A stretch of DNA of 64,000 nt from Fictibacillus gelatini DSM 15865 (GCF_000430745.1 NZ_AUMP01000001.1:434001-498000), one strand, 5' to 3'. Positions 43,174 to 52,383 are shown, numbered from the stretch's first letter. Notes: generated by a model not told the origin, from the letters alone. Numbers and translations are program-made.

Positions 43174-44199
43174 TCACCGTTTGAATGCAAGCATCACTAA
43201 AAAAACAAGGCCGATCATCCCAAACAGCGGATACAAAAAGTGAAGCAAGGAAGAATAGCCAAATTGGCTGATCAAATAGCTGCCGAGCATGATAACAAGC
43301 AAGAGCATGTTGGATGATGCCCGGAAATTCCGGGTCAGTGAGCCAACAAGACCAAACAGATTTCCGATCAAGGTCGTGAAGATTTCCCCGTAGACAACGA
43401 GCAAAAAAAGCAAATGGACAACTGCACCGAGCTGACCGATAATTTCTGCAATAGGGATTTCATAATTTAGAACCCTTGGAACGGAATATAAGGCAAAATG
43501 GCTATTTAATAAAATAAACATTAATCCTAATCCGCCGAACAGCCCTCCCCACTTAATCACACCATCATCCTCTGCCTCTTTGCTTAATGGAACTAAAATT
43601 GCTGTCGCGAGCGTTAAGTTAAAAGCGGCATACGTAAAAGAGCTAAACAGCCACTTCCACTGGCCGATGAAATCATCTTGCTCTATAAGGGCCCGGCTCC
43701 CTGCATCATCAAGCATCGAAATCGAAATAACGATCGAAAAAAGAACCATGATCGGGACAACAATCGAATTTGTCCATAAAATGCCTTTCATTCCTTTTTG
43801 CATAACAATATACACGAGGAAAAGCGTTAAGAAAATCCCAATCTGAAACGACAAATGAAGCTGTTCTTTAAAAATGGCACCCGTTCCTGACAGCATGACC
43901 GAGGTCACGCCGAACAGCATAATAAAAAGGATGATGTTCACAAATGAAGCCATTCGGGAGCCAAACATGTGGCGGTTAATGTCCTCGTATGTATGTGCTC
44001 CGATTTTCCTGGCAACGAGCATGATTCTTGTCCCGAGGAAAATAAACAAGAGCCCGCTGATGATAATCCCGATTAATCCGGCGGAACCGTAGCTCGTAAA
44101 AAATTCAACGATTTCCCTGCCTGTTGCAAATCCCGCACCGACAACCGTTCCAATGTAGGTTGCCGCAATTTGCATCATCTGTTTTCGTCGACTTGCCAT
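43174..44199 (-). CDS. ykvI: YkvI-family membrane protein (APC-like)
   Basis: A 341-residue protein with about ten transmembrane helices. N-terminus IAATYIGTVVGAGFATGREIVEFF and later FTYAAFNLTLATAILVPL and YSVPRVLNYEIPIAEI are typical of YkvI, a member of the APC/amino-acid-transporter-like superfamily (related to germinant receptor B subunits in fold). The substrate is unknown. ATG 44199 follows GGGGGG; another ATG 27 bp upstream has no ribosome site. Confidence 0.85.
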   Translation of the reverse strand: MASRRKQMMQIAATYIGTVVGAGFATGREIVEFFTSYGSAGLIGIIISGLLFIFLGTRIMLVARKIGAHTYEDINRHMFGSRMASFVNIILFIMLFGVTSVMLSGTGAIFKEQLHLSFQIGIFLTLFLVYIVMQKGMKGILWTNSIVVPIMVLFSIVISISMLDDAGSRALIEQDDFIGQWKWLFSSFTYAAFNLTLATAILVPLSKEAEDDGVIKWGGLFGGLGLMFILLNSHFALYSVPRVLNYEIPIAEIIGQLGAVVHLLFLLVVYGEIFTTLIGNLFGLVGSLTRNFRASSNMLLLVIMLGSYLISQFGYSSLLHFLYPLFGMIGLVFLVMLAFKR

Positions 44200-44335
44200 C
44201 TCCGTCCCCCCATGTCCATTCCCCATACTAATGTATGCCTGTACAAAAAAATTAGAAGGAATTCTAAATGTTTACCATCTACCGTTTATTTTTTGGTAAA
44301 CTTAGAATAATACGTTAACTTTTAGGGGGTTAGTG

Positions 44336-44959
44336 ATGAAAAAATGGATATTGATTTTGCTTTGCAGTATTTTATTTTTAATGTCCGGTTGTGAAACAAA
44401 TCAGCAAAAGCCTGCAAACGGACTTACGGTTCAGCCGCTGAAAATGTCAAAACGGGAAAAGGATATTTTGGATCTTACACTTCCTTCAGACCATCTTTTT
44501 TTGGAAGTGAATGGCGCCGAAAAAAAATTGAAGGCAATTAAGCTTTCGTTGGAACTATATGAAAATGGAAAGCTAAAAAAAGATTTACCTCTATTTACCA
44601 TTCATTCTAAAAAAACAAAAAAAGCACTCATTTTTTATCGCCAGGAAATGGAGAAAGAAAAGAAAAAGACGAAAATTTCTTATTACGCTTCAGTTAAATC
44701 AGAGGGCGGTTTGATGTCGGGCGGCGATTCGATATCGGTTTCCTCTTTTTCTGATAGCAACTCTGCGTCTATAAGACTATCAGATCAAACCATAATTAAA
44801 CCCGGGGAATCTATCATTTTATATGCCTTTGCAGAAAATCAACATGACAAGAGCGGGATTCCGATGCGTTCAGATATTTTTACCGGGAATAAAGAAGCGG
44901 TACAAAAGCTTTTAAAAAATTCGAGAGTCATTCTTTTTAAAATGAAAGTGGAATTTTAA
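44336..44959 (+). CDS. Hypothetical lipoprotein (207 aa)
   Basis: Signal peptide with lipobox FLMSGC (Cys about 19). The mature part is Lys-rich with a beta-rich core (HLFLEVNGAEKKLKAIKLSLELY, SVSSFSDSNSASIRLSDQ by pieces, IKPGESIILYAFAE). No family recognised. AGGGGG lies 6 nt before the ATG. Monocistronic, ending at the shared hairpin at 45011. Confidence 0.75.
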   Translation: MKKWILILLCSILFLMSGCETNQQKPANGLTVQPLKMSKREKDILDLTLPSDHLFLEVNGAEKKLKAIKLSLELYENGKLKKDLPLFTIHSKKTKKALIFYRQEMEKEKKKTKISYYASVKSEGGLMSGGDSISVSSFSDSNSASIRLSDQTIIKPGESIILYAFAENQHDKSGIPMRSDIFTGNKEAVQKLLKNSRVILFKMKVEF

Positions 44960-45010
44960 ATTGTAAATGGTTTAACGGCGCTTTATAGAGTCCAAGGCGT
45001 TCTTCTTTCG

Positions 45011-45046
45011 CAAAAAAACGATACGGCGGCTGCCGTATCGTTATTT
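45011..45046. terminator. Bidirectional terminator
   Basis: AACGATACGGC / GCCGTATCGTT with a 4-nt loop and A/T runs both sides. Confidence 0.85.
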
Positions 45047-45048
45047 AT

Positions 45049-45321
45049 TTATTTTCTTTTCGTTTTTGTCAATTTATCCAATAGCCAGCCTTTGCCTATT
45101 TCACAAAAGCGCAGGGGCATTTCGAGGGAGGCAAGAATCCGATCCTTCCCTATTATATTCAGCCTTCCCGTCTCTTCATCGAGCTTATTTACTTCAGCGC
45201 TCTCTGTTCTTGAAACAGGAACAACCCATTTCTCATTGTTAAAATCTTTAATCTTAAAAACCTTTCCGTCAAAAAATACTTTGTGACAGCGTGGAGGCAA
45301 ACCAAGAGTAATTTTATTCAT
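45049..45321 (-). CDS. Hypothetical protein (90 aa)
   Basis: A basic 90-residue protein (MNKITLGLPPRCHKVFF ... KWVVPVSRTESAEVNKLDEE) with no signal peptide or helix pattern for membranes. GAAGGAGGAAG is 9 nt before ATG 45321; the frame extends upstream without a second site. No family recognised. Confidence 0.6.
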   Translation of the reverse strand: MNKITLGLPPRCHKVFFDGKVFKIKDFNNEKWVVPVSRTESAEVNKLDEETGRLNIIGKDRILASLEMPLRFCEIGKGWLLDKLTKTKRK

Positions 45322-45537
45322 ACTACTATCTTCCTCCTTCAAATGGTTTTTTCTATTGTAACAAAAAATTATCACTTTGCTTCATTTTTTTCAAGCAAAA
45401 ATCATTCATTTATTCCCTTTTAAAAATAGTTATTTCTTAGTTGTATACCGTAACCATCAATCGACAATATCATAATCTATTAACAGATGTAATAGATTTT
45501 TACATCACGTTCTGTTCAATAGGGGGGATCATTTTTT

Positions 45538-45933
45538 ATGGATAAGCTTTATTTTAGTGGGTTGTTTACGTTTGTTGGCATGATTCTTACTTATTTGTTC
45601 GGGAGCCCTTCCAAGCTGCTTGGCGCACTTGTTGTATTTATTGTCATCGATTATGTATCAGGACTAATCGCTTCCGCTTATGAGGGCGAGCTCTCAAGCA
45701 AAGTTGGTTTTAGAGGAATATTAAAAAAAGTTGCTATTTTATTTGTTGTGGCCGTCGCCCATTCACTTGATCAAATTTTCGCCTTTCATTATATAAGAGA
45801 TGCGACCATTTTCTTTTATATTGCGAATGAGCTGTTATCAGTAATTGAAAATGTAGGGAGATTGAATGTACCGATTCCAAAGGCTTTAAAAAAAATGATT
45901 AAATTACTGCACGATCAAAAGGATAAAGAGTAA
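45538..45933 (+). CDS. Phage holin family protein (TcdE/Bhl-type)
   Basis: A 131-residue membrane protein with three hydrophobic segments: LFTFVGMILTYLFG, LLGALVVFIVIDYVSGLIASAY, and KVAILFVVAVAHSLDQIF; then NELLSVIENVGRLNVPIPKALKKMIKLL, the typical holin_4 C-terminus. No endolysin gene or other phage genes are near, so this is a domesticated copy. AGGGGGG is 7 nt before ATG 45538. It may act in autolysis or export. Confidence 0.87.
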   Translation: MDKLYFSGLFTFVGMILTYLFGSPSKLLGALVVFIVIDYVSGLIASAYEGELSSKVGFRGILKKVAILFVVAVAHSLDQIFAFHYIRDATIFFYIANELLSVIENVGRLNVPIPKALKKMIKLLHDQKDKE

Positions 45934-45965
45934 TTCTATCATTCTTTTTTGAGGACATAAACAGA

Positions 45966-46000
45966 CAGATTAGATGTATTAAAATCTAATCTGCTTTTTT
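45966..46000. terminator. Bidirectional terminator
   Basis: CAGATTAGAT / ATCTAATCTG followed by CTTTTTT. Confidence 0.85.
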
Positions 46001-46264
46001 TATGCCGTAGAAAGAAGCCATTTTCTCCGCAATTTTTTGCGGATCGATCTTATATTCTCCAGCTTTTATCTGTTTCCGGAGCGCTTCAACTTTTCTAAGC
46101 CGCTCAGCTTGTAAAGATGAATTTGCTTGCAGCTTTCTTGCCTCATCAGAAATTTCAATTCTGTCTTTATTTTGTTTTGATTTCTGTTGTTCTTCTTGAG
46201 GATAAGTATACTTTTGTTTCGCTTGATTTACAGGATGAACGTTATTTATGTTCTCTATCTTCAT
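45986..46264 (-). CDS. flgM: FlgM-like anti-sigma-28 protein (orphan)
   Basis: A 92-residue protein. The C-terminal half carries the FlgM pattern: DRIEISDEARKLQ, then ERLRKVEALRKQIKAGEYKIDPQKIAEKM (in two helices). The N-terminus is Lys/Gln-rich and probably disordered, as in FlgM. FlgM binds sigma-D until the flagellar hook is finished. The normal Bacillus place is in the comF-flgM-flgK region; here there are no flagellar genes, so this is an orphan copy or a divergent regulator. ATG 46264 follows GAGGTG. Confidence 0.72.
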   Translation of the reverse strand: MKIENINNVHPVNQAKQKYTYPQEEQQKSKQNKDRIEISDEARKLQANSSLQAERLRKVEALRKQIKAGEYKIDPQKIAEKMASFYGIKKAD

Positions 46265-46277
46265 TGTCACACCTCAT

Positions 46278-46517
46278 TCATCTCTTTATGTTTCCGATAC
46301 AAATCCAATCGTCATCAATTTCAGACGGTTCCAAATACCTCATAAAAAGCTTGTTATTGTTTTTATCATATTTTATTTCATACTCTTTTCCACTATTCCG
46401 TGATTCACAAAACAAATGAATCCATACATCCGTAAACAAAAAAGGTTTAAAATTGTGAAAATCGTTTAAGTTGTTTTCCATCCAAATGACGATTTCATCG
46501 TATAGTATTGTGTCCAT
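46278..46517 (-). CDS. Hypothetical protein (79 aa)
   Basis: A short acidic protein rich in aromatic residues (MENNLNDFHNFKPFLFTDVWIHLF, in two parts, and YEIKYDKNNNKLFMRYL). No family recognised. The stop is 13 bp before the FlgM-like start, so it may be the first gene of the same transcript. Ribosome site weak (AGGGACCGG). Confidence 0.5.
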   Translation of the reverse strand: MDTILYDEIVIWMENNLNDFHNFKPFLFTDVWIHLFCESRNSGKEYEIKYDKNNNKLFMRYLEPSEIDDDWICIGNIKR

Positions 46518-46665
46518 ATCTTACCGGTCCCTAACCCCTTTTTGTAGTGACTATTTTGTTCAAAATAGTACTTCGAAAGTGTTTAAATCTTTAACGGGGT
46601 ATTTATGTTTTCTTTTTATGCTATAATTAGCTTTGTGACTTTTAACATAATGAAGGTGTTACATC

Positions 46666-47964
46666 ATGAAAACCGTTTTCTCATCTTTACAATGGCTCTT
46701 TTTTATTTTAGCGCAGGCCATTATTACGCCGATTGCGATCGGTCATTCCTTCCACATGTCACCACAGGAAATTGCTGAATTGCTGCAGCGGACATTTCTC
46801 GTTATCGGGGTTTCCGGGTTACTCCAAACATTATTTGGTCATCGATTGCCTATTTCCGAAGGGCCAGCCGGCCTCTGGTGGGGTGTTTTTATCATTTACG
46901 CAGGACTTGTTGCATCCGGTTCTTTAAGCACCGCAAGAGGTCTTCAAGAACTGGAAATGGGGATGTTGATTTGTGGCGCGCTCTTTATTTTATTAGGCCT
47001 GTTAAAATGGATGGAACCTGTTAAGAAATTGTTTACACCGCTTGTAACGGGTACTTATTTGCTTCTTCTTGTTTCCCAATTGAGCGGTTCATTCGTTAAG
47101 GGCATTGCAGGGATTGGCTATTCTTCCGGCCATTTTAATGGAAAAGTTGCTGCTTGCGCGTGTATTGTTGTCATAATTTCCATCTTTTTTTCGAAGTCAA
47201 ACGTTAAGTTTCTTAATAGTTATTCGCTTCTTCTTAGCCTTTTAATCGGGTGGGCGCTATTCGGATTATTAGGGTTAACGAAGCATGATTCTTATAGCGG
47301 ACAATGGATTTCCGTACCAAAATGGTTTGCATGGGGCTTGCCGCAATTTAGCTCGGGCATCCTTGTCACTTCCATTTTCATCGGCCTATTATTGCTGGCG
47401 AATATGGTTGCGACCATTAATGTTGTTGAAAAAACGTACAAAAATGCGAAAGTATCGACAACGCCCATTCCGTTCAACCGGGTCACTGTCATGATGGGAA
47501 TCAATACGTGGATTGCGGGGATATTTTCTGCCGTTGCGTGCGTGCCTATATCAGCAACGGCCGGGTTCATTTTAACAACGAAAATCTACCAGCGCCTCCC
47601 TTTTCTTATTGGAAGTATGATTATGTTAGTTGTTAGTTTCTTTCCAGCACTTACCCATTTTTTCGCCAATTTGCCGGCACCGGTTGGCTATGCGACGATG
47701 TTTCTTCCTTTTTCAAGTTTAATCGCAATTGCTTTCAACGAATATCGTCTATTAAACTTTACCGAAAATACGTCGTTGATCATTAGCATATCCTTAATGA
47801 TTGGTATTGGCAGTTTATTTATACCGGCAAGTGCTTTAACAGGACTTCCGAGTCTGCTAACAACCATTTTAAATAACGGTCTCGTTCTTGGCATGATTGT
47901 ATGCATGATTCTTGAACGGGTTTTAAAAAACAAAGAGGCTGCTCCCTTACGTCGTGATCATTGA
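46666..47964 (+). CDS. NCS2-type purine/pyrimidine (uracil-xanthine) permease
   Basis: A 432-residue membrane protein with about 12-14 helices. NCS2 marks: LPISEGPAGLWWGVFIIYAG, a substrate-site Glu-containing segment, GQWISVPKWFAWGLPQFSSG, and ACVPISATAGFILTTKIYQR (the conserved PxSxxxGFI form). Family members import uracil, xanthine or uric acid with protons. This one lies in the divergent subgroup that includes short permeases, so the substrate is uncertain. AAGGTG is 8 nt before ATG 46666. Confidence 0.85.
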   Translation: MKTVFSSLQWLFFILAQAIITPIAIGHSFHMSPQEIAELLQRTFLVIGVSGLLQTLFGHRLPISEGPAGLWWGVFIIYAGLVASGSLSTARGLQELEMGMLICGALFILLGLLKWMEPVKKLFTPLVTGTYLLLLVSQLSGSFVKGIAGIGYSSGHFNGKVAACACIVVIISIFFSKSNVKFLNSYSLLLSLLIGWALFGLLGLTKHDSYSGQWISVPKWFAWGLPQFSSGILVTSIFIGLLLLANMVATINVVEKTYKNAKVSTTPIPFNRVTVMMGINTWIAGIFSAVACVPISATAGFILTTKIYQRLPFLIGSMIMLVVSFFPALTHFFANLPAPVGYATMFLPFSSLIAIAFNEYRLLNFTENTSLIISISLMIGIGSLFIPASALTGLPSLLTTILNNGLVLGMIVCMILERVLKNKEAAPLRRDH

Positions 47965-47983
47965 CGAAGGGGCAGCACTTTTT
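47938..47983 (+). terminator. Terminator of the NCS2 permease gene
   Basis: GCTGCTCCC / GGGGCAGC, then ACTTTTTTT. It also precedes the convergent tctA stop. Confidence 0.65.
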
Positions 47984-49510
47984 TTATGCTTCTTCGTTAA
48001 TAAGAACCTTTTTCCCTTTTAATTTAAGGACAAACGGAATGACAATCCAGAGTACGGCAATAACGATAAAGGCAAGGGAAATCGGTTTTTCCAAAAAAAC
48101 CATAAAATCGCCGTTTGATGCAGTAAGCGCTCTTCTCATATTGTTTTCTATCATCGGTCCGAGCACGAGCCCAAGGACGAGCGGTGCGAGCGGAAAATCA
48201 TTCGACGCCAGGTAGTACCCCGCAAGGCCGCAAATGATTAATAAAATAAGATCAAAAGTATTGACTTGAACGGCGTACACGCCAAAGACAGATATCGCGA
48301 TGATGATCGGGATTAAATATTTTGGCGGAGTCTCAATAATTTTGGCAAACACTTTAACGAGCGGCATATTCAAAATTAAGAGCATGACATTTCCGATAAA
48401 CATGCTTGCGATTAATCCCCATGCGACACCCGGATGGTCTTGAAACAAAAGAGGACCCGGCTGAATGTTATACATGATCAGTGCTCCCATTAAAATGGCG
48501 GTCGTCCCCGATCCTGGTATTCCTAATGTCAATAATGGGATCATCGCTCCACCCGAGGCGGCGTTGTTGGCTGATTCAGGGGCAGCGACTCCGGCAATCG
48601 TTCCTTTTCCGAACTTTTCAGGCGTCTTGCTTATTTTCTTTTCCATAATGTAAGAGAAGAAGGAAGCAAGCGTTGCGCCGGCTCCAGGCAAAACGCCGAC
48701 AAAGAAGCCTAGCAGCGATCCTCTTGCAATCGGTCCCGAGCTTTCCTTCAATTCTTGTTTCGAAGGAAGGATTTTGCCGACTTTCGCTAAATTGCCATCA
48801 TGACTTTCTTTATGAAGAATCGTTTTGAAGACTTCTCCGAGGGCAAATAAACCGACCGCCACCGTTAGAAACTCCAGTCCCCCATAAAGCGCGGGAATAT
48901 TATACGTGAACCGGGCAACCCCTGAAACGTTGTCCAGACCGATCGTAGATAGAAGCAATCCAAATATGGTCATGATTCCGGCTTTCGTCATCGAATTTCC
49001 AGCAAGACCGCTGACGGCTGCCAGCCCGAGCAACATGAGAGAAAAATATTCGGCTGGCCCGAACTTTAAAGCAACTTCCGATAAAGGTTTTGCTAACAAT
49101 GCGAGTCCGATTAAGGAAACAATCCCGGCGCAAAATGAGCCGATCGCCGCTATCGCAAGCGCTGAACCCGCCCTTCCTTGCCTGGCCAATTGATAGCCGT
49201 CTAATGTTGTTACAACTGACGATGATTCACCCGGCGTATTTAAAAGAATAGATGTTGTCGATCCGCCATACATCGCCCCGTAGTACACGCCAGCAAGCAA
49301 AATAATGGAACTTGTCGCGGCCGCCGCTGGATCCATTCCTCCCGTCATCGAGGCGGTCACCGGAATCAATAGGGCAACGCCGCTCATTGGCCCAATTCCG
49401 GGTAAAACTCCGACCGCCGTTCCGATTAAAACACCGATAAACGCAAATAAAATATTAATCGGCAAAAGTGCCGTTCCAAAGCCTTCTAAAAGATAGTGTA
49501 CCGTGTCCAT
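47984..49510 (-). CDS. tctA: Tripartite tricarboxylate transporter, large membrane subunit
   Basis: A 508-residue protein with about 12 helices. TctA marks: GTAVGVLPGIGPMSGVALLIP, YYGAMYGGSTTSILLNTPGE, GFFVGVLPGAGATLASFFSYIMEKK and PESANNAASGGAMIPLLTLGIPGS. With TctB it forms the sodium/proton-linked channel fed by the TctC receptor. It lies 19 bp after tctB, in the order tctC-tctB-tctA. Substrate unknown; citrate or other carboxylates by family. Confidence 0.94.
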   Translation of the reverse strand: MDTVHYLLEGFGTALLPINILFAFIGVLIGTAVGVLPGIGPMSGVALLIPVTASMTGGMDPAAAATSSIILLAGVYYGAMYGGSTTSILLNTPGESSSVVTTLDGYQLARQGRAGSALAIAAIGSFCAGIVSLIGLALLAKPLSEVALKFGPAEYFSLMLLGLAAVSGLAGNSMTKAGIMTIFGLLLSTIGLDNVSGVARFTYNIPALYGGLEFLTVAVGLFALGEVFKTILHKESHDGNLAKVGKILPSKQELKESSGPIARGSLLGFFVGVLPGAGATLASFFSYIMEKKISKTPEKFGKGTIAGVAAPESANNAASGGAMIPLLTLGIPGSGTTAILMGALIMYNIQPGPLLFQDHPGVAWGLIASMFIGNVMLLILNMPLVKVFAKIIETPPKYLIPIIIAISVFGVYAVQVNTFDLILLIICGLAGYYLASNDFPLAPLVLGLVLGPMIENNMRRALTASNGDFMVFLEKPISLAFIVIAVLWIVIPFVLKLKGKKVLINEEA

Positions 49511-49529
49511 GTAAAGCCGCCTCCTTTCA

Positions 49530-49988
49530 TCATGAACTAAACCAGGCCGGCAAGCCCGGCAATGTTCCTTTCAACACTTCGGCAAAGAGATAATAGACAC
49601 CGAAAGAGAAGCTTGCCGAAATCAAAACGGTTTTCACCCAGCCGCCTTTTTCAATCGTTTGAAATCCAACAAGAAGGAAGAGAAACGTGCTAATGATATA
49701 ACCGAGCGGCTCCAATAGAAGAGCGTAAAGAATGGCAGCTACTAAAATGATGAGAAACTTTTTATAATCGAGGGCTTCTTTTTCCTTTCGCTCATTCTGG
49801 TACTTCATCGTTTCAATAAATAATTTAATACTTAATAAACCGAGAATGAGTCCGAGAAGAAACGGGAACACGTTCGGCCCCACGTTGCTTCCATAAGCGG
49901 AATGGGAAATTCGTCCGCTTTCAATCATAAAAGCCATGCCGACGATGAAAAATATGAAACTTGCATACCGATCAAATGTTTTGCTCAT
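49530..49988 (-). CDS. tctB: Tripartite tricarboxylate transporter, small membrane subunit
   Basis: A 152-residue protein with four helices: FIFFIVGMAFMIE, FPFLLGLILGLLSIKL, FLIILVAAILYALLLEPLGYIIST and TVLISASFSFGVYYLFAEVL, the TctB plan. It is between tctC and tctA, with gaps of 51 and 19 bp. Confidence 0.88.
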   Translation of the reverse strand: MSKTFDRYASFIFFIVGMAFMIESGRISHSAYGSNVGPNVFPFLLGLILGLLSIKLFIETMKYQNERKEKEALDYKKFLIILVAAILYALLLEPLGYIISTFLFLLVGFQTIEKGGWVKTVLISASFSFGVYYLFAEVLKGTLPGLPAWFSS

Positions 49989-50039
49989 AACTTCACCTCA
50001 CGATAGAATAGAAAAGAAGAGGCGGGCTCTTCTTCTCTA

Positions 50040-51062
50040 TTATTTCTTCTCCATTCCAAGCGACTTGAGCATTTTTTGAATCATCGTTTCTTGATCTTTC
50101 AAGAACTTCGTGAACTCTTCTGAATCCTTGTATTCTGGCTCCCAGTTATTCGCTTTCAGCTCTGCCTTCCATTCCTCTTTTTCGGACAGTTTTTTAAGCG
50201 TATCATCCCAGAATTTTTTCGCGTCTTTTGACATTTCTTTCGGTCCAAATACCCCGCGCCAAATGATGAATTCCGCATCAATTCCTTGCTCTTTTAACGT
50301 CGGTACATCTTTGTAATCACCGCCGAGGCGCTCAGGCGATTCAACAGCAAGAATTTTTATTTTCCCGGCCTTTACATATTCACCGAGCGAAGACACGTCT
50401 GTTCCAATCACATCAACATTGTCTCCCAATAAAGATGCGACTGCCTCTCCCCCGCCATCATAGGCGACATATTTGATCGACTTTGGATCAATTCCTGACT
50501 TGTAAGCAGGAAGAATTGAAACGAGATGATCCATGGAGCCTGGCGCAGAACCACCAGCTACCGTGATTGACTTCGGATTTTTCTTTAATTGATTGATCAC
50601 ATCTTTAAGCGTTTTATATTTTGAATCCGCTTTAACGGCAATGGCGCCGTAGTCTTTTGTCAGCTGGGCAAGCGGCGTTGTGTCTTTATACCCATAAGGG
50701 GTGTTGCCTTCCGCTTTTAAATGATTGATGAGAATCGGCGGTGAATTGACGAACAGCTTATAATCATTCGCCTTTTCCTGCGTTGCATATTCGGCCATGA
50801 ATACCGTGCCGCCGCCTCCCGGTTTGTTTTCTACCGTCATCGTTTGAGCGACAAGATTCGTTTTATTCAGGATTTTCGTCAGCGACCTCGCCGTTAAATC
50901 CCATCCACCGCCGGCACCCGATGGAGCAACGACAACAAGCGGCTTTTCAGGATAAGCCGACGTTGACTTCCCTGAGTTCGCCGTGTCTTTGCTGCAGGCC
51001 GTAACACTAAGTGCCAGCATGCCAATCATTAAAAATTTTGACCATTTCTTCGTTCCCTTCAA
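50040..51062 (-). CDS. tctC: Tripartite tricarboxylate transporter, substrate-binding lipoprotein
   Basis: A 340-residue lipoprotein of the Bug/TctC family: lipobox LSVTAC, then YPEKPLVVVAPSGAGGGWDLTAR (typical N-terminus), NKPGGGGTVFMAEYA, AGGSAPGSMDHL, IKYVAYDGGGEAVASLLG, and IIWRGVFGPKEM. TTG 51062 is chosen (AAAGGGGGA about 9 nt upstream, and the signal peptide begins there); the frame runs on upstream with no site. First gene of the tctCBA operon. Confidence 0.9.
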   Translation of the reverse strand: MKGTKKWSKFLMIGMLALSVTACSKDTANSGKSTSAYPEKPLVVVAPSGAGGGWDLTARSLTKILNKTNLVAQTMTVENKPGGGGTVFMAEYATQEKANDYKLFVNSPPILINHLKAEGNTPYGYKDTTPLAQLTKDYGAIAVKADSKYKTLKDVINQLKKNPKSITVAGGSAPGSMDHLVSILPAYKSGIDPKSIKYVAYDGGGEAVASLLGDNVDVIGTDVSSLGEYVKAGKIKILAVESPERLGGDYKDVPTLKEQGIDAEFIIWRGVFGPKEMSKDAKKFWDDTLKKLSEKEEWKAELKANNWEPEYKDSEEFTKFLKDQETMIQKMLKSLGMEKK

Positions 51063-51369
51063 CAATCTAATTCCCCCTTTAAATTCACGTTTTGGCAACG
51101 CTTACAAGAATAATAATACCTAATATTCTGAAAATAAATATTTCGATCATAAAGTGCATTTTGTTCATTAAGTTCACGCTTAAAAGGAACCGTTCTTTTA
51201 ACAACAGCCCTTCTACTTCTTTTTTATCAATTAATTCGCACCAGTTATCAATCATTTCGCATAGATTATCAATCATTTGGATGCACTTATCAGTCAATTC
51301 ACGTTGTTTTCTGTAACTTTTCTGTAACCCTTTTAAACTTGTAGTCATTTATACTTGAAGGAGGGAAAA
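51063..51369. other. Divergent intergenic region with array A
   Basis: 307 bp without a gene, between tctC and the deacetylase gene. It holds the 21-bp-period array described at 51224-51300. The remaining bases show no clear promoter; an open frame on the minus strand here encodes only a heptapeptide repeat forced by the array. Confidence 0.6.
51224..51300 (-). repeat. 21-bp-period array A (4 units)
   Basis: TTATCA occurs at 51224, 51245, 51266 and 51287, exactly 21 bp apart. On the minus strand the 9-bp cores are GACTGATAA, GATTGATAA, GATTGATAA and AATTGATAA, each followed by a 12-bp spacer; spacers vary but are partly alike (GTGCATCCAAAT, TCTATGCGAAAT, CTGGTGCGAATT). Confidence 0.85.
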
Positions 51370-52383
51370 ATGGGGAAAAGAGTTGGGATTATGAGCTTAA
51401 AGAAAAAGCGAAAACGAAAAAGGCAAAAAGAAAGATTCGTAGTCACTATTGCTATTGCTGCTGTTGTCTTGCTTCTATTTGTCGGCTGCAGTGCCTTTCA
51501 AAATGATGATAAAACAAAGCCGGCCTCAAGCCAGACAGCTGGTGAAAAAACGGATCCCGCTGTTATAAAAAAAGAAGGCGATAAACAGCCGAACGATCAA
51601 AAATCATCTGACTCAAAAACGAAACAGCATCATGAAACGGATCATAAGGTTGCGAAAAAAGAAAAAGCGAAGACTCCTTCTTCTCCTGATCATTCAACCG
51701 CAAAAGCAACCGATAATAAAAATTCAAGTACGAAAAACAAGAAAAATCAGCAAGGACAAAAACCTACAAACGATAATATCGTCTATTTAACGTTTGACGA
51801 CGGGCCATCGCCAGTAACAAATCAAATTTTAGATTCACTTCAAACGTATCATGCAAAAGCGACCTTTTTCATGCTGGAACCGAGAATGAAGGAATATAAG
51901 GCTGCAGTGAAACGATTGGTGGCTGAGGGCCACACTGTAGGGCTGCACGGTGTAACACATAATGCCCATCTTTTTTATCAATCGAAGAAAACGGTTGTCG
52001 GAGAAATGATGCAAGACAAGAATACGTTAAAAAAGATCACCGGGTACAATGCCCGTCTTATTCGGACGCCTTATGGAAGTGTTCCCCGCATGAAGAAAGA
52101 ATACCGGCAAGCAGTGAAAGAGCAAGGGTTTATTATGTGGGATTGGGACGTTGACAGCAAAGATTGGCACTATCGCGACCGCCGATTTGTCAATAATACC
52201 ATTCAACAAATTATACGGTTAAAGGGAAGCCATGAAAAGCTCGTCATCTTGCTTCATGATCGTCCGGAAACCGCGCCACATCTCCCACTTCTATTAAAGT
52301 ATTTAAAAGAAAACGGCTATCAAATGAAAGCACTGACGCCTGATATGAAACCACTGCAATTTAAACAAAAGACGGTTAAATAA
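51370..52383 (+). CDS. Membrane-anchored polysaccharide deacetylase (CE4)
   Basis: A 337-residue protein. A Lys/Arg-rich N-terminus, one transmembrane helix (about 26-45; it could alternatively be a lipoprotein anchor at FVGCSAF), a low-complexity Lys/Ser/Asp linker (about 50-135), then the NodB domain: TFDDGPSP (metal Asp), HGVTH (metal His pair), RTPYGS, WDWDVDSKDW and VILLHDRPE. Such enzymes remove N-acetyl groups from peptidoglycan sugars and protect from lysozyme. ATG 51370 follows AAGGAGGG. Confidence 0.9.
   Translation: MGKRVGIMSLKKKRKRKRQKERFVVTIAIAAVVLLLFVGCSAFQNDDKTKPASSQTAGEKTDPAVIKKEGDKQPNDQKSSDSKTKQHHETDHKVAKKEKAKTPSSPDHSTAKATDNKNSSTKNKKNQQGQKPTNDNIVYLTFDDGPSPVTNQILDSLQTYHAKATFFMLEPRMKEYKAAVKRLVAEGHTVGLHGVTHNAHLFYQSKKTVVGEMMQDKNTLKKITGYNARLIRTPYGSVPRMKKEYRQAVKEQGFIMWDWDVDSKDWHYRDRRFVNNTIQQIIRLKGSHEKLVILLHDRPETAPHLPLLLKYLKENGYQMKALTPDMKPLQFKQKTVK

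Noticed and set aside
45538-45933. Prophage remnant around the holin-like gene
   Set aside because: No lysin, integrase, capsid or tail genes nearby; stand-alone holin-like proteins are common in Bacillus chromosomes.
51085-51348. Minus-strand 87-residue frame with MIDNxCE repeats
   Set aside because: The heptad pattern is imposed by array A; no ribosome site, and the tctC leader overlaps it.
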